A stretch of DNA of 64,000 nt from Bacteroidota bacterium (GTDB lineage Bacteria > Bacteroidota > Bacteroidia > Chitinophagales > Chitinophagaceae). The notes below the pieces were generated by a model. That model ran no database searches. It was given only the letters and a program-made list of their open reading frames with translations, and was not told the origin of the DNA. This document shows, piece by piece, positions 26,285 through 35,800 of the stretch (within the stretch, counting starts at the first letter, position 1; each line of letters opens with the position of its first letter). Location: NCBI GenBank assembly GCA_030706735.1, contig JAUZNZ010000002.1, forward strand, positions 1-64,000, read 5' to 3'. The translations under genes and the position numbers were made by a program.

Positions 26285-26749
26285 TTATCCGGGCTTTTGG
26301 AAATTGACGGCACAGTTCATCCAACCCGATTCGATGACGGCATTGTATTTCTTATAGAATGCGATCGCGGGCTCATTCCAGTCAAGCACCTGCCATGTCA
26401 TTCCATGAAAATTCTTTTCCCGCGCCTCGACCAGCAACCTGTCGAACAATAGTTTCCCCATGCCTTTGCCTCTCATCTTCTGCGTGACGATCAGGTCTTC
26501 CAGATACATACGCCTGCCCTTCCAGGTGCTATAACGAACATAGTAGAGCGCAAACCCTTGTACCCCGCCGTCACATTCGGCCACAAACGCCCACCAAACG
26601 GGGTTTATTCCGAAACCTGCGTCGGTGAAGTGATCCAGTCCCACCGTCACCTCATCCGGAGCGCGCTCGAATTCGGCCAGTTCCTTGATAAGTTCGAATA
26701 ATCTCGGGCAATCGTCTTTGATCGCCCTCCGAATGGTAATATCTTGCAT
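26285..26749 (-). CDS. GNAT N-acetyltransferase, diamine/thialysine acetyltransferase type
   Basis: The 154-residue protein is a GCN5-type acetyltransferase. It has the acetyl-CoA loop QKMRGKGMGKLLFD near residue 89 and the WQVLDWNEPAIAFYKKYNA motif, given as WQVLDWNEPA near 120. The YLEDLIV and DWNEPA segments resemble spermidine/spermine and thialysine N-acetyltransferases. Polyamine or thialysine substrates are likely but not certain. It lies 20 bases after the sulfur-amino-acid enzyme and may share its transcript. Confidence 0.85.
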   Translation of the reverse strand: MQDITIRRAIKDDCPRLFELIKELAEFERAPDEVTVGLDHFTDAGFGINPVWWAFVAECDGGVQGFALYYVRYSTWKGRRMYLEDLIVTQKMRGKGMGKLLFDRLLVEAREKNFHGMTWQVLDWNEPAIAFYKKYNAVIESGWMNCAVNFQKPG

Positions 26750-26769
26750 GTCCGCTGATTGCTGATGGG

Positions 26770-28002
26770 TTACTCGCCGCCAAGCGCCTGTTCAAGGTCG
26801 CCCAGGATATCCTGCACGTTCTCCATGCCGACGCTCATGCGGATCAATCCGTCCGTTATTCCGTACTGAAGACGTAGCTCGGCAGGGACGCTCTTATGGG
26901 TCATCGAGGCCGGATGGCTGAGTAACGTGTCGCAGGTGCCGAGAGAAACGGTACGCGTACACATGGCGAGCCGGTCCATGCATCGGATGCCGGCTTGCAA
27001 TCCGCCTTTGAGTTCAAAGCTCATCATCGCCCCGGGATGCCTCATCTGTCGCATGGCCACAGCATGGTCAGGATGAGAAGCAAGCCCGTTATAATTGACC
27101 CGGGCCACCGCCGGATGATCGACCAGCCAACGGGCAATTTCCATGGCATTTGCACAATGCCGCTCCATCCTGACCTCCAGGGTCTTCATCCCGTTTACCA
27201 GGAGGAAGGCATCGAACGGATTGCTGTTGCCTCCCAGCGTCTTGTAGGTCTTATACCCTTTTGTTTTCATGAATTCGATGTCGCGCCCAAGCAGCACGCC
27301 CCCGATGGCCGTGCCGTGCCCATTCAGGAACTTCGTCGTGGAATGGATCACGAAATCCACGCCGTAACGGAAGGGCTGTTGCAGATAAGGAGTGGCAAAC
27401 GTATTGTCGCAGGCGACGATGACTCCGTAAGGTTTGGCAAGTTGGGTGAGCGCCGCAATATCCACGCATTGAATGGTCGGATTGGCCGGCGTTTCGATAT
27501 ACAGCATCCGGATGGCGGGGTCCGCCCGTAGTGCCTCCTCGGCCCTGGCCGGATCGCGAAGATCGGCAATGATCGCAGTGATCCCCAACCCGGGCAGTAC
27601 GGTTTGCAGGATTTCCTGGGTGCCGCCATACAACGAAAAATGGGTCAATACTTTGTCCCCCGCCTTCAGATTCATGATCAGCAGCGTACTGATCGCTGCC
27701 ATCCCCGAGGCATGGAGAAGAGCCTTAAGTTCCAAAGGGTTACCTTGATCATCCTGTACGCCGAACGATTCCATCGCAGAGATCTTCTCTTCCGCTTCCG
27801 TAAAAGTGGGATTTCCCCAACGAGTATAGATATAACCCGGATCTTCACCGGCAAAACGGCGCATTCCCTGTTCCGCATTGTCATACACGAAGGTGCTGCA
27901 GGCGTATATAGGAGTAAGGTGGGCATATCGGGGATCCTTGGCATGCCCGGCGTGTATCGCCATCGAACCAAAACCGCTTGGAAAGAACTTTTGATCGGCC
28001 AT
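26770..28002 (-). CDS. trans-sulfuration PLP enzyme (methionine gamma-lyase/cystathionine synthase-lyase family)
   Basis: The 410-residue PLP enzyme has YTRWGNPTFTEAEEK near residue 60, HFSLYGGTQ, ETPANPT and the PLP-binding Lys in HSTTKFLNGHG near residue 200. Family members interconvert cysteine, homocysteine and methionine; specificity is unresolved between gamma-lyase and gamma-synthase. There are two in-frame ATGs, at 28071 (MTDQK) and 28002 (MADQK). I use 28002 because homology begins there, but 28071 is only 3 bases after the fabH stop. The 69 bases between include a heptad repeat. Confidence 0.9.
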   Translation of the reverse strand: MADQKFFPSGFGSMAIHAGHAKDPRYAHLTPIYACSTFVYDNAEQGMRRFAGEDPGYIYTRWGNPTFTEAEEKISAMESFGVQDDQGNPLELKALLHASGMAAISTLLIMNLKAGDKVLTHFSLYGGTQEILQTVLPGLGITAIIADLRDPARAEEALRADPAIRMLYIETPANPTIQCVDIAALTQLAKPYGVIVACDNTFATPYLQQPFRYGVDFVIHSTTKFLNGHGTAIGGVLLGRDIEFMKTKGYKTYKTLGGNSNPFDAFLLVNGMKTLEVRMERHCANAMEIARWLVDHPAVARVNYNGLASHPDHAVAMRQMRHPGAMMSFELKGGLQAGIRCMDRLAMCTRTVSLGTCDTLLSHPASMTHKSVPAELRLQYGITDGLIRMSVGMENVQDILGDLEQALGGE

Positions 28003-28009
28003 AATATAG

Positions 28010-28030
28010 CTGCAAGCTACAAGCTGCAAG
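28010..28030 (-). repeat. heptad repeat CTTGYAG, three units
   Basis: On the minus strand three adjacent units read CTTGCAG, CTTGTAG and CTTGCAG, ending 7 bases before the ATG at 28002. The flanks also repeat: ATG-x-CCGATCAAAA occurs on both sides of the array. Confidence 0.65.
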
Positions 28031-28074
28031 TTGCTTTTGTGAAGGTTATAAATGACTTTTTGATCGGTCATGCC

Positions 28075-29067
28075 CTAATGCCCCCACTTCACCCAGGTCG
28101 CTCCCCAGGTAAAGCCGCCCCCGAAGGCCGACAGGACCAGATTATCGCCTTTTTTGAGCTGGCTTTCCCAATCCCATAGGCAAAGTGGGATCGTCCCGGC
28201 GGTAGTATTTCCATACCGCTGAATATTGACCATGACCTTGTCTGCGGAGAGCCCCATGCGGCTGGCCGTGGCGTCAATGATCCGCTTGTTGGCCTGATGA
28301 GGCACTAACCACGCAATATCATTGGATGTCAGATTATTGCGTTCCATGAGGGCCGCACTGACGTCCGCCATCCCCTTTACGGCGAATTTGAAGACCGGCT
28401 GGCCTTCCTGATATATAAAATGCTCCTTGGCTGCGACCGTCTCCTGAGAGGCAGGTTTCAACGATCCTCCCGCCTTCATATGTAGGTGAGTCCGTCCGCT
28501 GCCATCACTCTTCAGGAGGCTGTCGAGCACCCCGTAGCCTTCATAGTTGGGCTCCAGCAATACGCCGCCGGCGCCGTCGCCAAAAATAATGCAGGTGGTC
28601 CGGTCACTATAATCCACAATGGCGCTCATTTTGTCGGCCCCGATCACGATCACCTTCTTATAGCGCCCGCTTTCGATATACATGGCCCCGGTTGTGATGG
28701 CGTATAGAAAGCCGGAGCAGGCGGCACTCATATCGAAGCCCCACGCATTGATCGCCCCCACTTTATCGCAAACGATATTGGCCGTGGCAGGGAACGTCAT
28801 ATCCGGCGTAACCGTCGCAACAATCAAGCAATCAATCTCTTCGGGTGAAATTCCTCTCTTGTTGCAAATCTCTTGAAAAACGGGCACGCAAAGGTCGGAA
28901 GTCGCCTTGCCAGCTCCCCTCAATATCCGTCTTTCCTCAACGCCGGTCCGGGTACGTATCCACTCGTCATTGGTATCTACCATTTTTTCAAGGTCGGCAT
29001 TGGTCAGACGGTCCTCGGGCACAAATCCTCCCAGCGCTGTGATCGCAGCAGTCATTTTTTGGCTCAT
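28075..29067 (-). CDS. fabH: 3-oxoacyl-ACP synthase III (KAS III)
   Basis: The 330-residue enzyme has the FabH triad: Cys in DMSAACSGFLYA near residue 119, His in VPHQANKRI near residue 257, and Asn in YGNTTAG near residue 287. It starts fatty acid chains by condensing acetyl-CoA or a branched acyl-CoA with malonyl-ACP. Several ATGs are clustered at 29073, 29067 and 29055; 29067 is chosen. The trans-sulfuration gene follows by 3 bases if its upstream ATG is used. Confidence 0.95.
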   Translation of the reverse strand: MSQKMTAAITALGGFVPEDRLTNADLEKMVDTNDEWIRTRTGVEERRILRGAGKATSDLCVPVFQEICNKRGISPEEIDCLIVATVTPDMTFPATANIVCDKVGAINAWGFDMSAACSGFLYAITTGAMYIESGRYKKVIVIGADKMSAIVDYSDRTTCIIFGDGAGGVLLEPNYEGYGVLDSLLKSDGSGRTHLHMKAGGSLKPASQETVAAKEHFIYQEGQPVFKFAVKGMADVSAALMERNNLTSNDIAWLVPHQANKRIIDATASRMGLSADKVMVNIQRYGNTTAGTIPLCLWDWESQLKKGDNLVLSAFGGGFTWGATWVKWGH

Positions 29068-29173
29068 TATCATTCCGATCTGGTGAAAAATGAATTTTGG
29101 CAAAGTTCTGGAAAAAAGTCCAAAGTCCCGGTTCGGAGACCAGGATCGCATTTTTCACCTATTTTCGCGGACT

Positions 29174-29758
29174 ATGATCGCTTTCTTGCGAGGCCAGTTT
29201 ACCTATAAATCGCCTGCCGTCATTCACATGGATGTCGCCGGGGTCGGTTATGAATTGCAGATCAGCCTGAACACGTATTCCCGGATTCAATCCTTGGACA
29301 ACGCCGTCCTGCAAACCTACCTGCATATCCGCGAGGATGCCCATATCCTCTACGGTTTTTTCGAACTGGCGGAAAAAGAGCTGTTTATCCAGCTAATCGG
29401 CGTATCCGGGGTCGGCGCGGCGACGGCCCGCATGATGCTGTCGTCCATGCGGCCCGAGGAGATTACGCGCGCCATTGCCCAGGGAAATACCCGGCAGCTC
29501 GAAAGCATCAAAGGGATCGGCAGGAAATCGGCCGAAAGGATCATTCTCGAATTGCGCGACAAACTCAGTCGCAGCAAGGGGGAATCAAATATTTCCCCCT
29601 TGATAAACAATACCTTGGAACAGGACGCGTTAAATGCTCTAATCACCCTAGGCATCGCCAGATCTGCCGCAGAGCAAGCCATTAAAAGGATAATGAGTGA
29701 CGCGTCCGGAACAGAGAAAGTGGAGGATGTTATTAAGAAAGCTTTAAAAATCTTGTAG
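29174..29758 (+). CDS. ruvA: Holliday junction branch migration protein RuvA
   Basis: The 194-residue protein has the three RuvA domains: an OB fold (MIAFLRGQF start), helix-hairpin-helix motifs (GVSGVGAATARMML near residue 77 and IKGIGRKSAERIILEL near residue 112), and a C-terminal RuvB-contacting domain. It forms the tetramer that binds Holliday junctions. The ATG at 29174 is the family start. A ruvA-sprA adjacency is common in the phylum; sprA starts 43 bases later. Confidence 0.96.
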   Translation: MIAFLRGQFTYKSPAVIHMDVAGVGYELQISLNTYSRIQSLDNAVLQTYLHIREDAHILYGFFELAEKELFIQLIGVSGVGAATARMMLSSMRPEEITRAIAQGNTRQLESIKGIGRKSAERIILELRDKLSRSKGESNISPLINNTLEQDALNALITLGIARSAAEQAIKRIMSDASGTEKVEDVIKKALKIL

Positions 29759-29801
29759 CCTATCGTCTCTGATCTCTACTTAACTAATTCTTGAGGAAAG
29801 T

Positions 29802-32800
29802 TTGATTCGCTATCTGTTCCAGCTGGTATTTGTAACGGTGATCCTGGGAGCCGCTTCGGTCGTGCTGTGCACGACAGCGTCTGCTCATGCTTGTCCGCAA
29901 CTTCCCGCCCAGGATACCGCGAAACCTCACCTGGACAGCGCAGGACGAAGGATCGACTCCGCCGGACACAAACGGGATACCCTCCGATTTCCGCTCATGG
30001 ACAGACGGGGTGACCCGATCTCCAATCCCAACCGGAATCCTTTCGACCTCAAAAATCCGGTCAATCTTCACGATTCCATCGAATACGATCCCGTAACGCA
30101 GCAATATTACATCCTCGAAAAGATCGGGAACCAGTATTACCGGAAGCCAACCTACCTCACCTTTGATGAGCTGATGCGCATGCGGGCGCGCCAGGACGAA
30201 AATGAATATTTCCGAAAACGCGCCGACGCCGTGGACGCACTGAATAAGAAGCTCCTCCGGCCCAAACTCTCCGTTACAGAAAGCCTCTTTAACCGGATCT
30301 TCGGCAACGCCAAGCCCGATATTCGCCCGCAGGGCAACGTCGATATCACCGCCGGCTATCAGGGCCAGAATATCCAAAATCCGACCTTGCCGGAAAGCGC
30401 ACGCAAGACCGGCGGCTTCGACTTCAATGAGTCCGCCAACATTAATGTCATCGGCAATATCGGCAACAAGCTGAAACTGCCCATTTCTTACAATACGCTC
30501 GCGAATTTCGATTTCGAGAACCAGCTCAAGCTCGACTACACCGGAGGACCGGATGAGATCATCAAAAAGATCGAGGCGGGCAACGTGAACTTTACTACCA
30601 AGTCGACCCTGATTGGCGGAGCCCAATCCCTCTTCGGTATCAAAACGCAATTACAATTCGGCAAACTCTCGGTGACCGCCGTGCTTGCCAATCAGCGTTC
30701 GCAGCGCCAATCTGTTGCTTCGCAAGGAGGAGCGGCAGTTACTTCATTCCAGTTCAAAGCCGATAATTACGAAGAGAACCGGCACTTCCTGCTGGCGCAG
30801 TACTTTCATAACAATTACAACAAGGCGATGGCCAACCTTCCGGTTGTGACCTCGCAGGTGCAGATCCTTCGGATGGAGGTGTGGGTGACTAATCGCGGCG
30901 GTATCGACACGGGCTCGCGCAATATCGTCGGCCTGATGGACCTGGGAGAGAGCGCTCCCTATAACCCCAACATCCATCCGCAAACAGGACTCGCCTACCC
31001 ATTCAACGACGCCAATACCGAATACCGCAGCATTGTGAACGACCCGGCCAGCCGGATTCCTTCTCAGGCCGCTAACAAACTCAACTCTCTCGGGCTCGTA
31101 CAGGTGCAGGATTTTGAAATGGTTTATGCAAAAAAACTTAGCCCAACCGATTATTATTTCAATCCGCAGGTGGGATTTCTTTCTATCAATCAGACCCTTC
31201 AGTCCAATGACGTTCTTGCCGTGGCCTATCAGTACAGTTACAACGGCCGTATTTACCAGGTCGGGGAATTCTCGACCGACGTTCCGCCCGACACGGCGGC
31301 AGGAACGGGCTCCGGATCACAAAAGGTGCTTTACCTGAAGCTGTTGAAAGCCACTTCGCAACGCACCAATCTCCCGCTGTGGAACCTGATGATGAAGAAT
31401 GTCTATTCTTTGCAGACGGCCGGCGGCAGCTATCTGTCAAATATCCAGTCGGCGGGATTCCAGCTGAACGTGATGTACGACGAGCCGAGCAAGGGGACCA
31501 AGCGCTATTTGCCCGAAGGTCCAAAGGCCGATACGCCGCTGCTGAATATTCTCAACCTGGACCGGCTAAACGCCCGGAATGACCCCCAGCCCGATGGCGT
31601 GTTTGACTATATCGAAGGCTACACTGTACTGTCCACGCAGGGCAAGATCATCTTTCCCGTCCTGGAACCGTTCGGCCGCGACCTGGACTCCCTGGCGTTC
31701 AGGGGCGCATCGCAGGCGCTTAAGAACAAGTATGTCTTCTACCAACTGTACGATACGATCAAGGCCGTGGCACAGACCTTTGCTAATGTGGACAGGTATA
31801 TCCTGCAGGGCTCCGCCAAGGGACAATCCACGTCCAACTTATCTCTCGGCGCCTTCAATGTCCCGCAGGGATCGGTGCTCGTCACGGCGGGGGGCCAGAC
31901 GCTCAAAGAGAATGTCGACTACGTGGTGGATTATAACCTCGGTACGGTGCAGATCATAAACCAGGCGATCATAAATTCAGGTGTGCCGGTGAATGTTTCT
32001 TATGAAAATAATGCCAGCTTCGGTACGCAACAGCGAAGCTTCCTCGGGCTCAGGTTGGACTACCTCGCCAAAAGCAGCGCCACCCAGTCATTGACCCTTG
32101 GCGGTACGATTGAACGTCTGAATGAGCGCCCTTTTTTCAGTAAGACGGATTACGGCGAAGACCCGATCCGCAACACCATGTACGGCGCCGATTTCAACTA
32201 TCGCACCCAGGCGCCCCAGATAACCCGCCTGCTGGACAAGCTGCCATTTTATACGACGCGCGAAATGAGTACGGTGACCGCCTACGGTGAAGCGGCCATT
32301 CTCAAACCCGGCCATCCTCCGCAAATTGGCAAAGGCAGCAGCGGTGCGGTCTACATCGACGACTTCGAGGGATCTACAAGCGCCATCGATCTCCGGTTCC
32401 CGCTGACGAGCTGGGCCCTGGCCTCCACGCCGAACGGGACAGGAGGCCAATACCCGCCATTGTTTCCAGAAGCGAGCATGACCGATACCCTGGACTATGG
32501 GTTCAACAGGGCCAAGCTCGCCTGGTACAATATCGAACCCACCTTGCAGGACCCCAGTAATTCAAATAACCCGGACCGCTACGAGAACGTCCTGGCCGAC
32601 CCACGCATCGCACCCGTCAATACACAGCAGCTGTTCCCGCAGCAAACGGTGCAGACCGGCCAGGCGCAGTTGATCACCTTCGATATGGCCTTTTATCCGA
32701 AAGAACGGGGACCGTATAATTTCGATGCCAGGCCAGGCAGCGTAGGACCCGACGGCAAGCTGCTCAACCCGCAAAAACGCTGGGGAGGCATCATGCGTGC

Positions 32801-35800
32801 GATCGACCAGACCGATTTCGAAACGAACAATATCGAAGTGATCCAGTTCTGGCTGCAAAATCCTTTTTTGACCAACCCCGCCAGCACAGGCGGTTATTTA
32901 TACTTTGACCTCGGCAGCGTATCCGAAGACATCCTGAAGGATGGAAAGAAAGAATTCGAGAACGGCCTGAGGACGCCCAATATCAATGCGGCCGTGGATA
33001 GTTCGTCCGTGTGGGGAACGGTGCCGGCCAACCCGATCCAGGTGACTACTGCCTTCAGCAATGACGCTGCCGACCGGCAGTTCCAGGACGTAGGCCTGGA
33101 CGGCATGGACGATGCCACCGAAAGGACCAGGTATAACGCCTATCTGAACTCCCTTGCAGCTAACTTCGGATCGACCTCGCCGGCCTATCTGAATGCGCTG
33201 GCCGATCCTTCGACTGACGATTTCACCAACTACCGGGACGGCCTTTATGACGCATCAAAGACAGGTATCCTTGGACGTTATAAGAACGTGAATAATCCCC
33301 AGGGAAATTCTCCTGTGGCCGCCGCGGGTCAGACTACCATTACGGCCTATACCCTCTATCCCGATCAGGAAGACCTGAACAAGGATAATACGATGAATAC
33401 GCTGGAAGAGTATTTCGAATATCGCGTGGCGCTGATGCCGGATAGCCTCCAGCGGGTGGGACAGAACTTTATAACGGACAGCATCAGCTTTACTCCCAAC
33501 GGCGGAGCGAGGCAAACCTGGTACCAGTTCTCGATCCCGATCTCGGAGTATTACCAAAAGGTCGGTAATATCCCTGATTTCAAATCCATCCAGTTCATAC
33601 GTATGTACCTGACCGGTTTTAACGATTCCGTGGTATGTCGTTTTGCCCAGCTCCAGATGGTCAGGAACTCCTGGAGGAATTTTACCTACCGGATCGACAC
33701 GACAGGCCAATATGCCGTATTGCCCTCCAATAACATTACCACATTCAATGTGACTGCAGTCAATATAGAGCAGAATAGTTCCCGTACACCCGTCCGGTAT
33801 GTTTCGCCTCCCGGGGTGCTGCGCCAGCAGGAACTGAGTAACAACAACGTCAACCTCTTGCTGAACGAACAAGCCATGAGCCTCCAGATCTGTAACCTGG
33901 CGCAGGGAGATGTGCGCGGAGTATATAAGACCACCGCTCTCGACCTTCGCCGCTATGGTAACATGGATATGTTTATTCATGCCGAGTCCGCCGGCGGAGG
34001 AACAGACGTGTTAAACGACAAGGACCTGACAGCGATCATCCGCCTGGGCAGCGACTTCGTCAGTAATTACTATGAGATACGGATCCCGCTTAAGAAGACA
34101 AAATGGTTCGCCACGGCGGATACGGCGATCTGGCCGGCCGCAAACAATCTTAACCTGGCGCTTGATCGCCTGATCAGGCTCAAATCGGACCGAAATAACT
34201 CAGGCACCAGTGATGTGTATTTTAAAGAAACAGATGCGGCGACGGGGAGGACGTACGCCATATTGGGCAATCCCAATCTCGGGGCGGTAGATGCATTCTT
34301 CCTCGGGGTTGAGAACCAGCAGCAACCTTCGATATGTACTGAGGTCTGGTTCAATGAGCTGCGATTGACCGATATCAGCCAGCAGGGAGGCTGGGCCGCT
34401 GTCGGTAGGGTGGACATCAAACTGGCCGACCTGGGAACAATGACCTTGTCGGGCAGCTACCGCTCCGCGGGATTCGGGTCGATCGATCAGAGCACAAATC
34501 AGCGATCCCTCGATAACAACTCGGAGGTGGATGCGGCTACCAATCTGGAGCTTGGGAAGCTATTGCCAAAGCGGGCCTCCATGTCCATTCCCCTGTATGC
34601 CGGCCTTACTAAGACAACGAGTACGCCCGAATACGACCCGTTCGACCTGGATATCAAGCTCGCCGATAAGATCAAGGCAGCCCCGGCAGCCCAGAAAGAT
34701 TCGATCAGGCAACAGGCAGTGGATCAGACAACCGTGCAGACGATCAATGTGACTAATGCCCGAAGGGCTAACCCAAGGGGGAAAAAACTGAAGCCCTGGA
34801 GTATCGAGAATGTCGACGTCAGCTATTCTTATACGCGCTCTGAACACCATAGCCCCCTTGCCGTGGAGGACGAGCTCGTCACGCACAAGGCCGCGCTGAA
34901 CTATAACTATAACCATGTCGCCAAATATTGGGAGCCCTTCCGGAGACGGATCAAGGCCAAAACGCCATGGCTTGGCCTGATCAGGGATTTCAATTTTAAT
35001 CCGGTGCCGACGGTATTCAGCTTTCACGCAGATATTGATCGCCAGTTTGGGGCCTACCGTTCGCGCAATATTGGCGGCCCGGCGAACGCCCTTCCCGAGA
35101 CCTATAATAAATTCTTCACCTACAACCGTATCTATACGCTCCGCTGGGACCTGACCCGGTCGCTGGCCCTGGATTTTACCGCCACGAATAATTCCTGGGT
35201 GGACGAGGATAACGGGCGTCTGAGCAAGGTCCAAAGGCAGAGTATGTGGGCAAACTTCTGGAAAGGAGGAAGGACCATCCTGTACTCGCAAAATACCAAC
35301 CTGACCTACACATTGCCGACGGCGAAGCTGCCCCTGCTGGACTGGACGACGATGCGCATCGGATATTCCGGAACCTATACCTGGACCGGTGCATCCCAAC
35401 TGGCGCGGAACCTGGGCAATAGCCTGCAAAATACCCAGCAACGGTCCGCCCTGGCGGAGTTGGACTTCACCAAGCTCTACGCCAAATGGCGACTGTTGAG
35501 ACCGCTGGACCAGGCCCCCGCCTCAGCCAGGAATCAGGCCGGCGCCAGGAACGCGCAGGATAGCGCCCGCAGGCGGCAGGCAGAAAGGGAAACCCACGAA
35601 CTAAGCGGGGTGCCCCGGGCTCTTGCCAAGATGCTGACTTCGCTCAAGCACGTCACGTTCAATTATGCGGACAATTCTTCTTCTGCCATCTATGGCTTCC
35701 TGGACAGCACTCGCGTGCTGGGGATGGATCTGCATGGAATGCAGCCGGGTTGGGGGTACGTATTCGGTCAGCGACCGGATACCAATTTCGTGAACAAGCT

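Noticed and set aside
34560-35441. Open frame of 293 codons on the minus strand
   Set aside because: It is antisense within sprA and lacks any recognisable domain.
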